From Deltaproteobacteria bacterium (GTDB taxonomy: Bacteria > Desulfobacterota > Desulfobacteria > Desulfobacterales > SURF-15), in NCBI GenBank assembly GCA_024644775.1, contig JAHEHB010000324.1, positions 1 through 6,365 of the forward strand: a stretch of 6,365 nucleotides of DNA, given 5' to 3'. The notes beneath the pieces are model-generated. The model had not been told where the DNA came from. It did not search any database and saw only the letters and a list, made by a program, of their open reading frames with translations. Positions 1-5,787 of the stretch are shown here, piece by piece. Both the position numbers and the translations under genes were made by a program. Positions within the stretch are counted from its first letter, which is position 1, and each line of letters starts with the position of its first letter.

Positions 1-65
1 CTGTAGAGAATTTAAAATGATATTCTGATGAAATGTGCGTCTGAATTGTCCAATCGAAATGGTTC
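1..65. other. Non-coding sequence downstream of pssA
   Basis: This 65-base AT-rich stretch follows the pssA stop on the minus strand. It contains no ATG or GTG on the minus strand, so no next gene starts within it, and no GC-rich hairpin plus U-tract is present. A loose dyad, agaat (7-11) / attct (22-26), is too weak to call. Whether the operon continues past the left edge cannot be told; leuA is a common follower of psd-pssA in related bacteria, but that is general knowledge, not visible here. Confidence 0.5.
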
Positions 66-842
66 CTATATCGGAGTTGGACGATGTTCGTCTGTTTTGC
101 GGGCTTCGGCTTTTTTCCGCGTCAGTTTTTTATACCTCAATAAAAAATTGAAGGGACCCGACACAACATAGGTAAGGATTAAAAGAAGGAGGGCCACGGC
201 TGGCTGTGCAGCAATAAAAATCAAAATCAACAACGCTGCCACCAAGACATTGAAATTCATCTTTTTAAATAATTCAGGCTTTTTAAAACTATTGTACTTG
301 ATTGAGCTCACCATTAAAAATGACAGTGCATACAGCTCAATGAGCATTAATATCTTGTTGGCAGAACTGTCGACACCCATACGGTCGCACAGCAAAACGG
401 TTGTTGCGATCATGCCGGCTGCAGCGGGTATCGGTAGGCCGACAAAGTGATCACTTATGGCCTGGGTATTAAACCGGGCGAGACGCAGTGCGCCGCAAGC
501 CATAAAAAGAAACGATGCCAACCAACCAATCCGCCCCAGCGGGCCTAAGGCCCACTGATACATCATCAATCCGGGGGCAAGTCCAAAAGAAATCAAATCG
601 GCTAAAGAGTCGTATTCCACACCAAAGCGACTAGTGGTATTGGTGGCCCGAGCAATTTTACCGTCCAATGCATCAAATAGAACAGCGATCAATATCGCGA
701 TGGCCGCGGCCACAAAGTTGCCGTTAACTGAAGATATTATGGCGTAAAACCCAGAAAAAATATTTAACGACGTAAATATATTCGGTAAAATGTAAATTCC
801 CCTGGGAAGCCCCTCTTGTTTCGTTCCGTAATTTCTTCTCAT
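66..842 (-). CDS. pssA: CDP-diacylglycerol--serine O-phosphatidyltransferase (type II PssA)
   Basis: This 258-residue inner-membrane enzyme joins CDP-diacylglycerol and L-serine to give phosphatidylserine and CMP, the first committed step to phosphatidylethanolamine. The CDP-alcohol phosphotransferase signature D-x2-D-G-x2-A-R-x8-G-x3-D-x3-D is complete at residues 57-82. The metal-binding and catalytic aspartates are D57, D60, D78 and D82. Downstream, RLARFNT (120-126) and FVGLPIPAAAG (133-143) are typical of the membrane-bound type II (Bacillus-like) PssA rather than the E. coli phospholipase-D-like type. Hydrophobic stretches around 20-56, 85-118, 135-150, 165-180 and 197-232 predict a multi-span protein. 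The tail after about residue 236 is basic and probably cytosolic. The ATG overlaps the psd stop as ATGA and has an AGGA ribosome binding site (851-854) 8 bases upstream. The overlap and shared pathway make co-translation with psd likely. Family assignment is firm; the symbol follows common usage. Confidence 0.95.
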   Translation of the reverse strand: MRRNYGTKQEGLPRGIYILPNIFTSLNIFSGFYAIISSVNGNFVAAAIAILIAVLFDALDGKIARATNTTSRFGVEYDSLADLISFGLAPGLMMYQWALGPLGRIGWLASFLFMACGALRLARFNTQAISDHFVGLPIPAAAGMIATTVLLCDRMGVDSSANKILMLIELYALSFLMVSSIKYNSFKKPELFKKMNFNVLVAALLILIFIAAQPAVALLLLILTYVVSGPFNFLLRYKKLTRKKAEARKTDEHRPTPI

Positions 843-1516
843 GACAGATATCCTAAAATAGAAATTCCTGCTTTCACACGATTACCCACGGAGACCTGCA
901 GATCCGTATCAACCGGCAAATAAATATCTACGCGGGATCCAAAGCAAATCATTCCAAACCGCTGCCCTCTATCAACCGCATCCCCTACCTGAATCTTACA
1001 GAGAATACGTCGGGCAATCAATCCGGCAATTTGGACAAAACTTATCTTAGTTCCAGTGTCGGTTTCAAGAAAAATCGAATTCTGCTCATTCTGCCGGGAT
1101 GCTTTATCCAGATATGCGGAAAAAAATTTTCCCGGCCGATGTTCAAGCTTCAATATATTTCCTGCATAGGGAATGCGATTCACATGAACGTTAAACACCG
1201 ACATAAAAATACTGATCCTTACGCAGGCTTCATCAATAAACGGTCCATGATCAACCTGTTCTGCCTTTATGATTTTACCATCGGCAGGAGCCATCACCGC
1301 CCTTGCCTGATTCGGGATGGTGCGATTTGGGTCCCGAAAGAAATAGCAGATAAATACGCATAGGAATAGAGTCGTCATCGTTAAAAACACAAATCCAAAC
1401 CAAGCAAACACAACAGCAAGCACCACCGCAGAAAATATCATTGGATATCCGGCTCTTGCCACAGGGATTGCGAAACGACGCGGTGGGTTGAAGCTACAAA
1501 AGGTATTCATCGACAT
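839..1516 (-). CDS. psd: Phosphatidylserine decarboxylase proenzyme, short (PSD-A) type
   Basis: This 225-residue proenzyme decarboxylates phosphatidylserine to phosphatidylethanolamine at the inner membrane, using the product of the neighbouring pssA. Residues 25-58 are strongly hydrophobic and form an N-terminal membrane anchor. They are followed by FFRDPNR (59-65), the APADGKI motif with catalytic-type D79 (76-82), and the SVFNVHVNR motif with H111 (106-114). The self-cleavage site is Gly193-Ser194 in FGSRVD (192-197; codons 938-940 and 935-937). By family knowledge, serinolysis there would give a beta chain of about 193 residues and a 32-residue alpha chain with an N-terminal pyruvoyl group. 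The FGSRVD site and short length match the PSD-A subfamily, not the longer LGST-type E. coli enzyme. The chosen ATG (1514-1516) has no recognisable Shine-Dalgarno sequence. An in-frame TAA three codons upstream excludes an earlier start, and the conserved IPVARAGYP segment at residues 17-25 excludes a much later one; Met3 remains possible. The stop overlaps the pssA start by 4 bases. Confidence 0.95.
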   Translation of the reverse strand: MSMNTFCSFNPPRRFAIPVARAGYPMIFSAVVLAVVFAWFGFVFLTMTTLFLCVFICYFFRDPNRTIPNQARAVMAPADGKIIKAEQVDHGPFIDEACVRISIFMSVFNVHVNRIPYAGNILKLEHRPGKFFSAYLDKASRQNEQNSIFLETDTGTKISFVQIAGLIARRILCKIQVGDAVDRGQRFGMICFGSRVDIYLPVDTDLQVSVGNRVKAGISILGYLS

Positions 1517-1540
1517 TATTATTTAGCAAAATCGGTTAAT

Positions 1541-1556
1541 TAAATAAGTTTATTTA
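1541..1556. repeat. Perfect AT-rich palindrome at the psd promoter
   Basis: The sequence taaataa-gt-ttattta is a perfect inverted repeat with 7-base arms and a 2-base centre. It overlaps the -10/start-site part of the candidate psd promoter. The 2-base centre makes an RNA hairpin poor, so a dimeric protein-binding site is a better guess than a terminator. A chance palindrome in AT-rich DNA is possible, and no known regulator is recognised. Confidence 0.35.
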
Positions 1557-1579
1557 TCAAAGAATCAACAAAATGTCAA
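1551..1579 (-). promoter_or_regulatory. Candidate sigma-70 promoter for psd-pssA
   Basis: Read on the minus strand, a perfect TTGACA -35 hexamer lies at 1574-1579. Possible -10 elements are GATAAA (1553-1558; 4 of 6 matches, 15-base spacer) or TAAATA (1551-1556; 3 of 6 matches, 17-base spacer). Transcription would begin near 1543-1546, leaving a 5' leader of under 30 bases before the psd ATG. The site sits in the 96-base gap after tsaB, the only sizeable gap in the four-gene minus-strand run, which supports a separate psd-pssA transcription unit. The -10 match is imperfect, so this is inference from motif and position. Confidence 0.4.
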
Positions 1580-1612
1580 CGGCATTCACGATGCTATATT
1601 TTTTGATCCGGG

Positions 1613-2320
1613 TTACATTCCGCCACGTCTTCTTACACTGGTATTGACACTCAATTCTGCATCCGACCGACGGATATAGGAAGGAACGAAGGTTTCAATC
1701 CCGTCGGATTCTCCCGTTAGAAATCGTTCCATGCTTAGCGATGCAACCGTAGATGCGCGAATGGTGTGTAGATACACCGGTGCAAAATGGGCTGCCTTGC
1801 CGAGTTTGTCCGATATGGTATTGCGATACGACAAGGCACCATCTCCAATAAACATACAGGGTTCGACAATGTCTTGGACCGCTTTTTCAATCGGCAATGC
1901 CTGTGCTGCGAATTCGTTGTATAGGATCTCATCTCGTAATCGGTATCGAGAAAAATAAACCTCGTCTTTCCTCGCATCGATAACCGAACATATCAACGCC
2001 AATGCAGTTCCTGCTTGCCTTGCAAGAACATCTAAGGTGGAAACACCCAAAAGCGGTTTGCCGGATGCCGCCACAAGCCCCTTTATGACGCTGATGCCAA
2101 TCCGAAGTCCCGTAAAGCTCCCGGGTCCTTTGGTCACGGAAAACCCGTCTAATTCATCAATTTGAAGTTGCGCCATTCGAAGAACCTGATCAATCGATGT
2201 CATCAGGTGCTTGGAGTGGGTTTGATCGCTGACGACGGTCGTTTCAGCCAGCAAAGATGTTTCGCTGGCGATGGCAACGCTGCAACTCTTTGTGGCGGTA
2301 TCAATTGCAAGAATCCGCAT
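1613..2320 (-). CDS. tsaB: tRNA threonylcarbamoyladenosine biosynthesis protein TsaB (YeaZ)
   Basis: This 235-residue cytosolic protein belongs to the ASKHA (actin-like ATPase) fold. In bacteria TsaB binds TsaD and, with TsaE, supports transfer of threonylcarbamoyl from threonylcarbamoyl-AMP to A37 of ANN-decoding tRNAs (t6A). It is the non-catalytic paralogue of TsaD. Diagnostic elements are the N-terminal strand and phosphate loop ILAIDTATKSCSVAI (3-17), the hallmark GPGSFTGLR (65-73), VIDARKDEVY (113-122) and the C-terminal PSYIRRSDAE (213-222). Its length is normal for the family, and the metal-binding histidines that mark TsaD are absent, as expected. A short basic, Gly-rich tail ends the protein. 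It starts only 2 bases after the lon stop, with a GGA-type ribosome binding site inside the last lon codons, so it is very probably co-transcribed and translationally coupled with lon. TsaD and TsaE are not in this window. Confidence 0.95.
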   Translation of the reverse strand: MRILAIDTATKSCSVAIASETSLLAETTVVSDQTHSKHLMTSIDQVLRMAQLQIDELDGFSVTKGPGSFTGLRIGISVIKGLVAASGKPLLGVSTLDVLARQAGTALALICSVIDARKDEVYFSRYRLRDEILYNEFAAQALPIEKAVQDIVEPCMFIGDGALSYRNTISDKLGKAAHFAPVYLHTIRASTVASLSMERFLTGESDGIETFVPSYIRRSDAELSVNTSVRRRGGM

Positions 2321-2322
2321 AG

Positions 2323-4695
2323 TTAGTTTTCCAGCGCAAGGGACAACACGTCATCCATGTGAGAAACGGGTACAAATTTTATTTTTCGTTTGATATTGAC
2401 GGGCATTTCCGAGAGGTCTTTTTTATTTTTCTCCGGAATGACAATGGTTCGGATACCTGCGCGCAGCGCACCCAGAGCTTTTTCCTTCAGCCCGCCCACA
2501 GGCAACACGCGTCCCCTAAGCGTGATTTCACCTGTCATTGCCACATATTTGTTCACCGGTGTCTTCGTTAGGGCAGAAACCAGAGCGGTTGCCATGGCGA
2601 TACCTGCAGAAGGCCCGTCCTTGGGAATGGCACCGGCCGGTACATGAATATGAATATCCAAATTTTCAAATAGTGTCTCTTCCAAGTTAAAAGTCGTCAT
2701 ATTTGCCCTGGCGTAGCTGAGTGCCGCCCGAGCGGATTCCTGCATCACATCGCCAAGTTGCCCGGTTAGGATTAACTCCCCCTTCCCATTGTATAGAGAT
2801 GCTTCTACATAGAGAACTTCTCCTCCCACCTGTGTCCAGGCCAATCCGGTGGACAAACCGACCTGGCTGTGCTCTTGATCCATCTCAGGAAAATACTTGG
2901 GTAATCCGAGAAACTTGTGCATATTGTTTTTTGTAACTCGATACGGTCCCTTCCCGCCTTCGGCGATCTTGCGTGCCACTTTACGGCAAATCGTGCCGAG
3001 TTCCCTTTCCAGATTTCTTACTCCGGCTTCGGAAGTGTATTCCGTAATGACCTGTCGAAGTGCCCCGTGACTGACAGGCACGTTCTTTGCCTGTAGGCCA
3101 TTTTCCTTGAGTTGGCGCGGTAAAAGATGCCTATTGGCAATCATCTGCTTTTCATTTTCCGTGTAGCCGGAAATCGATATTACTTCCATACGATCCAAGA
3201 GCGCAGGGGGAATCGTATCGGTTAGGTTCGCCGTCAGGATAAACATAACCTTCGAAAGATCGAAGGGCAAATTGAGGTAGTGGTCGCTAAAGCTCGCATT
3301 CTGTTCCGGATCGAGGGCTTCTAACAGCGCCGCAGAGGGATCTCCTCGAAAATCAACCCCCAACTTATCGATTTCATCCATCATAAATACCGGATTATTC
3401 GATCCGCACTGTTTCAACCCTTGCAAAATACGGCCCGGCAGTGCTCCAATGTAGGTGCGCCGATGCCCCCTAATCTCTGCTTCATCCCGAATCCCTCCGA
3501 GTGAAATCCGAATAAACCTTCGTTTCAAGGCACGAGAAATCGCTTTCCCAAGAGAGGTTTTCCCCACTCCGGGGGGACCGACAAAGCAGAGAATCGGCCC
3601 TTTCATTTTAGGATTCAACATCCGGACGCTTAAGTATTCAAGAATTCGATCTTTTATCTTTTCCAGTGCATAATGGTCCGAATCCAATATTTTTTTTGCT
3701 TGTTTAATATCCAGCATATCTTCGGTGGTTTTGTTCCATGGCAGTTCCACAAGCCAATCTACAAAGGTTCGAACAATGGTTGCTTCCGCAGATTCGGGGT
3801 GCATTTGTTCAAGGCGTTTCAGTTGACGCTGGGCCTCCTGTTTTGCTTCATTTGGCATTTTGGCAAGCTTGATTTTCTTTCGATAATGCGCAATCTCCTC
3901 TGCTCTTTCATCGCTTTCGCCCAACTCTTTATGAATTGCCCGCATCTGCTCTCGTAAAAAGTAGTCGCGCTGGCTCTTTGATATTTCATCTTTAACATTG
4001 GATTGTATTTTTGCCTGCATTGCGGAAAGCGCGACTTCACGTGAAAGGAAGTTATTGATCTTTTTAAGGCGTTTTACGGGATCTGTCAGCTCGAGCAGTT
4101 CTTGGGTTTCGTCTATTTTCAATTTCAGACTCGATGCCACAAGATCCGCTAATTTACCTGGGTCATCGATTTCTTCTAAAATATTTCCCACATCGCTCGT
4201 CATTTCTCCGCGAAGCTCCAGGATTTTATTCGAATGTTCCCGTACGTTGCGCATGAGGGCTTCGGTTTCGATATTGATCTTTTTAGGGGGAAATTCAAGG
4301 ATCGGTTCAATTTTGACACGATAATAGGATCGTTTTCTGACATACTTGAGGATCTTTGCCTTAACAACACCTTGAACCAATGCTTTCACACGACCATCGG
4401 GAAGTTTCAACATACGCAATATACGGGCAATCGTTCCGATTGTGTATATTTCTTCAGGTTTTGGTTTTTCGATCCCCGGATCCTTTTGGGTGGCTAAAAA
4501 CAAAAAACGATCCTTTTCCACAGCCTCCTCAATAGCGTTTACCGATCGTTCGCGACCCACAAATAACGGTAGCAGCATGTCTGTGAAAATCACAACGTCT
4601 CGCACCGGCATTAATGGAAGCGTTGTTGGAATTTCTGCCTCTGGATCGTCTCCGTCGATGATCGTAATCAGATCGTCCTTGTCTGTTTCACCCAT
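2323..4695 (-). CDS. lon: ATP-dependent protease La (Lon, LonA type)
   Basis: This 790-residue, soluble, cytoplasmic AAA+ serine protease degrades misfolded proteins and short-lived regulators as a ring hexamer. The LonA domain order is complete. A substrate-binding N domain (about 24-215, beginning LPLMPVRDVVIF) is followed by a charged coiled-coil linker (about 218-300). The AAA+ module (about 325-575) has Walker A GPPGVGKT (373-380), Walker B VFMMDEID (436-443; D440, E441), a sensor-1 Asn at 490 and GVRNLERE (558-565) carrying the sensor-2 Arg. The C-terminal protease domain runs from about 605 to 788. The catalytic dyad is Ser696 in DGPSAG (693-698) and Lys739 in GGLKEK (734-739), with the same 43-residue spacing as the E. 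coli pair. No membrane segment interrupts the AAA+ domain, which excludes LonB. The ATG (4693-4695) is preceded by AAGG (minus strand, 4703-4706) at 7-base spacing. tsaB follows after 2 bases. No sigma-32-like CTTGAA/CCCCAT promoter or CIRCE element is visible upstream, so any heat-shock control would work differently. Confidence 0.97.
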   Translation of the reverse strand: MGETDKDDLITIIDGDDPEAEIPTTLPLMPVRDVVIFTDMLLPLFVGRERSVNAIEEAVEKDRFLFLATQKDPGIEKPKPEEIYTIGTIARILRMLKLPDGRVKALVQGVVKAKILKYVRKRSYYRVKIEPILEFPPKKINIETEALMRNVREHSNKILELRGEMTSDVGNILEEIDDPGKLADLVASSLKLKIDETQELLELTDPVKRLKKINNFLSREVALSAMQAKIQSNVKDEISKSQRDYFLREQMRAIHKELGESDERAEEIAHYRKKIKLAKMPNEAKQEAQRQLKRLEQMHPESAEATIVRTFVDWLVELPWNKTTEDMLDIKQAKKILDSDHYALEKIKDRILEYLSVRMLNPKMKGPILCFVGPPGVGKTSLGKAISRALKRRFIRISLGGIRDEAEIRGHRRTYIGALPGRILQGLKQCGSNNPVFMMDEIDKLGVDFRGDPSAALLEALDPEQNASFSDHYLNLPFDLSKVMFILTANLTDTIPPALLDRMEVISISGYTENEKQMIANRHLLPRQLKENGLQAKNVPVSHGALRQVITEYTSEAGVRNLERELGTICRKVARKIAEGGKGPYRVTKNNMHKFLGLPKYFPEMDQEHSQVGLSTGLAWTQVGGEVLYVEASLYNGKGELILTGQLGDVMQESARAALSYARANMTTFNLEETLFENLDIHIHVPAGAIPKDGPSAGIAMATALVSALTKTPVNKYVAMTGEITLRGRVLPVGGLKEKALGALRAGIRTIVIPEKNKKDLSEMPVNIKRKIKFVPVSHMDDVLSLALEN

Positions 4696-4722
4696 ACGAG
4701 TGCCTTGTCCCGTCTTTGATTT

Positions 4723-4761
4723 CGATTTCCGTCAATATTAGCATCATCTTGCGGAAAATCG
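4723..4761 (-). promoter_or_regulatory. Possible imperfect stem-loop in the lon 5' leader
   Basis: On the minus strand, a 10-base arm (complement of 4752-4761, cggaaaatcg on the plus strand) can pair with a 9-base arm (complement of 4723-4731, cgatttccg) if one base bulges, around a loop of about 20 bases. It would sit in the leader roughly 28-66 bases before the lon ATG and does not cover the Shine-Dalgarno sequence. The long loop and bulge make it marginal; it is recorded because it is the only sizeable pairing in the leader. Confidence 0.2.
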
Positions 4762-4778
4762 TATCTTAAAATAAGATA
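4762..4778. repeat. Perfect 7-base inverted repeat upstream of lon (possible operator)
   Basis: The sequence tatctta-aaa-taagata is a perfect dyad with a 3-base centre, located 67-83 bases before the lon start codon. It lies directly downstream, in the lon direction, of a TATATT hexamer, and so would cover the transcription start if that hexamer is the lon -10. This geometry suits an operator. The element is AT-rich and matches no regulator site I know, so chance cannot be excluded. Confidence 0.35.
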
Positions 4779-4784
4779 AATATA
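4779..4784 (-). promoter_or_regulatory. Candidate -10 element of the lon promoter
   Basis: On the minus strand this is TATATT, 5 of 6 matches to TATAAT. No convincing -35 hexamer lies 16-18 bases upstream. Transcription from here would begin near 4772, giving a leader of about 77 bases and placing the 4762-4778 dyad over the start site. Other weak options exist closer to the gene, such as TACGAT and TAATAT. The assignment is tentative. Confidence 0.25.
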
Positions 4785-4816
4785 AGTTTGTACGGAAGGT
4801 AAAACATAATTTTTAT

Positions 4817-4843
4817 TTGACAACATCCTTCGTCCTTTTTAGT
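4817..4843 (+). promoter_or_regulatory. Candidate promoter for the prepilin peptidase gene
   Basis: A perfect TTGACA lies at 4817-4822. The best downstream partner is TTTAGT at 4838-4843 (4 of 6 matches) with a short 15-base spacer; at 17 bases only TAGTTA (2 of 6) is present. Transcription would start near 4850, giving a leader of about 70 bases to the preferred ATG. The -35 is convincing but the -10 is not, so an activator-dependent or chance site is possible. No sigma-54 GG/GC pair is evident nearby. Confidence 0.3.
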
Positions 4844-4850
4844 TAAGGAC
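4832..4850. repeat. Perfect 6-base inverted repeat over the pilD promoter region
   Basis: The arms gtcctt (4832-4837) and aaggac (4845-4850) are exact reverse complements around a 7-base centre. The dyad covers the place where the -10 and start site would fall downstream of the TTGACA at 4817. An extra tcctt just upstream (4826-4830) makes a short direct repeat with the left arm. Read as DNA, it could be a repressor site for the prepilin peptidase gene; read as RNA, it is a weak hairpin without a following U-tract. Confidence 0.35.
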
Positions 4851-4895
4851 AATCTAAATTTATTTGTTACGTTTGTGACCCAAAAAACTGTTATT

Positions 4896-4900
4896 GGAGG
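4896..4900 (+). promoter_or_regulatory. Strong Shine-Dalgarno with unusual spacing to the pilD start
   Basis: GGAGG is the only strong ribosome binding motif before the prepilin peptidase. It is 19 bases from the preferred ATG (4920) and lies inside the open frame that begins at GTG 4875. No ATG, GTG or TTG lies at the usual 5-10 base distance; the in-frame codons there are AAA (4908), ATA (4911), CAA and ATC. A tiny dyad, tgga-ggt-tcca (4895-4905), encloses the motif. Confidence 0.4.
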
Positions 4901-4919
4901 TTCCACTAAAATACAAATC

Positions 4920-5693
4920 ATGTTTCATTTTTTAACAGCGATCACAATATTTACAGTCGGCATGTGTATCGGAAGTTTCATGAATGTTTGCATCTATCGG
5001 TTGCCGCTCAAAAAATCCATTGTTTATCCCGGCTCTGCATGCCCCAATTGTGAACGGCCCATTCGATTTTACGATAATCTTCCGGTAATCAGTTATCTCT
5101 GGCTCAAAGGTCGATGCCGGCACTGTAACATCCGTATTCCCGCCCGGTATGTGGTTGTGGAAATGATGGGTGGCGCATTCGCACTTTTGATGTATATAAA
5201 ATTCGGCCTCACACTCCATGGGTTGATTTACTATGCATTTGTTGTCTGTCTATTGATTATTACCTACATCGATATCGACTACCAGATCATCCCGGATATG
5301 TTGACGCTCCCGGGTATCCCCATCGGTTTCCTTCTATCTTTGTTACTGCCGGGGGTGACCTATATCGAATCTATTTTGGGTATTTTGATAGGCGGGGGGA
5401 GTCTCTATTTGGTCGCAGGGCTCTATTATGCGCTGAAAAAAAAGGAGGGAATGGGGGGCGGTGATATCAAACTGCTGGCGATGATGGGGGCATTTGTGGG
5501 CTGGAAAGGCGTGCTGTTCACCATATTCGTTGCTTCAATGGTTGGCACCATCAGCGGCGTTCTCGTCATGCTCCGTCAGCAAAAGGGGCTAAAACTTGCC
5601 ATACCTTTCGGTCCGTTTTTGTCTATCGGTGCTATCTCGTATATCTTTTTCGGATCAGAGTTCGTTGCCTGGTATTTCAACCTGCTCCGATAA
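4920..5693 (+). CDS. pilD: Type IV prepilin peptidase / N-methyltransferase (PilD/GspO family)
   Basis: This integral inner-membrane aspartyl peptidase (family A24) cleaves the leader of type IV prepilins or type II secretion pseudopilins and N-methylates the new first residue. Numbered from the ATG at 4920 (257 residues), the N-terminal helix ends in GSFMNVCIYRLP (18-29). Four zinc-type cysteines follow in CPNC (41-44) and CRHC (66-69), marking the bifunctional form. The catalytic aspartates are D118 in YIDIDYQIIPD (116-126) and D182 in GMGGGD (177-182). IPFGPFL (228-234) is also conserved. About seven to eight hydrophobic spans are visible. The frame stays open upstream to a GTG at 4875, adding 15 residues without family character or ribosome binding site. 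I prefer the ATG because family proteins begin about this far before the first helix, although the GGAGG at 4896-4900 is 19 bases from it. The gene diverges from lon and stands apart from any pilin or secretion gene here, so its substrates (pilus, type II secretion or both) are unknown; gspO or pppA would be equal names. Confidence 0.93.
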   Translation: MFHFLTAITIFTVGMCIGSFMNVCIYRLPLKKSIVYPGSACPNCERPIRFYDNLPVISYLWLKGRCRHCNIRIPARYVVVEMMGGAFALLMYIKFGLTLHGLIYYAFVVCLLIITYIDIDYQIIPDMLTLPGIPIGFLLSLLLPGVTYIESILGILIGGGSLYLVAGLYYALKKKEGMGGGDIKLLAMMGAFVGWKGVLFTIFVASMVGTISGVLVMLRQQKGLKLAIPFGPFLSIGAISYIFFGSEFVAWYFNLLR

Positions 5694-5716
5694 CCCACTT
5701 TCACGTCCCATTCACG

Positions 5717-5729
5717 ACCGGGTGCCGGT
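5717..5729. terminator. Possible weak terminator hairpin between convergent genes
   Basis: In the 94-base gap between the convergent prepilin peptidase and aminotransferase stops, accgg-gtg-ccggt forms a GC-rich 5-base-pair stem with a 3-base loop. Neither side carries a clear U-tract (plus strand: attatat follows), so it is not a textbook intrinsic terminator. It is the only stable hairpin I see in the gap, where a terminator is expected for both genes. The rest of the gap holds nothing recognisable. Confidence 0.25.
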
Positions 5730-5787
5730 ATTATATCCAACACTCTTTTCGATCTTGCCGACCATCAAAGTTTCATGTCATTTGTGT

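Noticed and set aside
7..26. agaat/attct dyad downstream of pssA as a terminator
   Set aside because: The arms are AT-rich, 5 bases long with a 10-base loop, and no U-tract follows.
250..450. A 66-codon plus-strand open frame opposite pssA
   Set aside because: It is a shadow of the PssA transmembrane region.
1031..1363. A 110-codon plus-strand open frame opposite psd
   Set aside because: It is antisense to conserved Psd motifs; its translation shows no family resemblance and nothing suggests it is expressed.
1582..1594. gcat-tcacg-atgc dyad just after tsaB as a terminator
   Set aside because: The stem is only 4 base pairs and no U-tract follows on the minus strand.
3998..4324. A 108-codon plus-strand open frame opposite lon, with several similar plus-strand frames (2390-2647, 3673-3957, 4442-4741)
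   Set aside because: These lie antisense to a complete, highly conserved Lon protein, give compositionally odd translations with no recognisable domain, and are explained as shadows of the lon codons.
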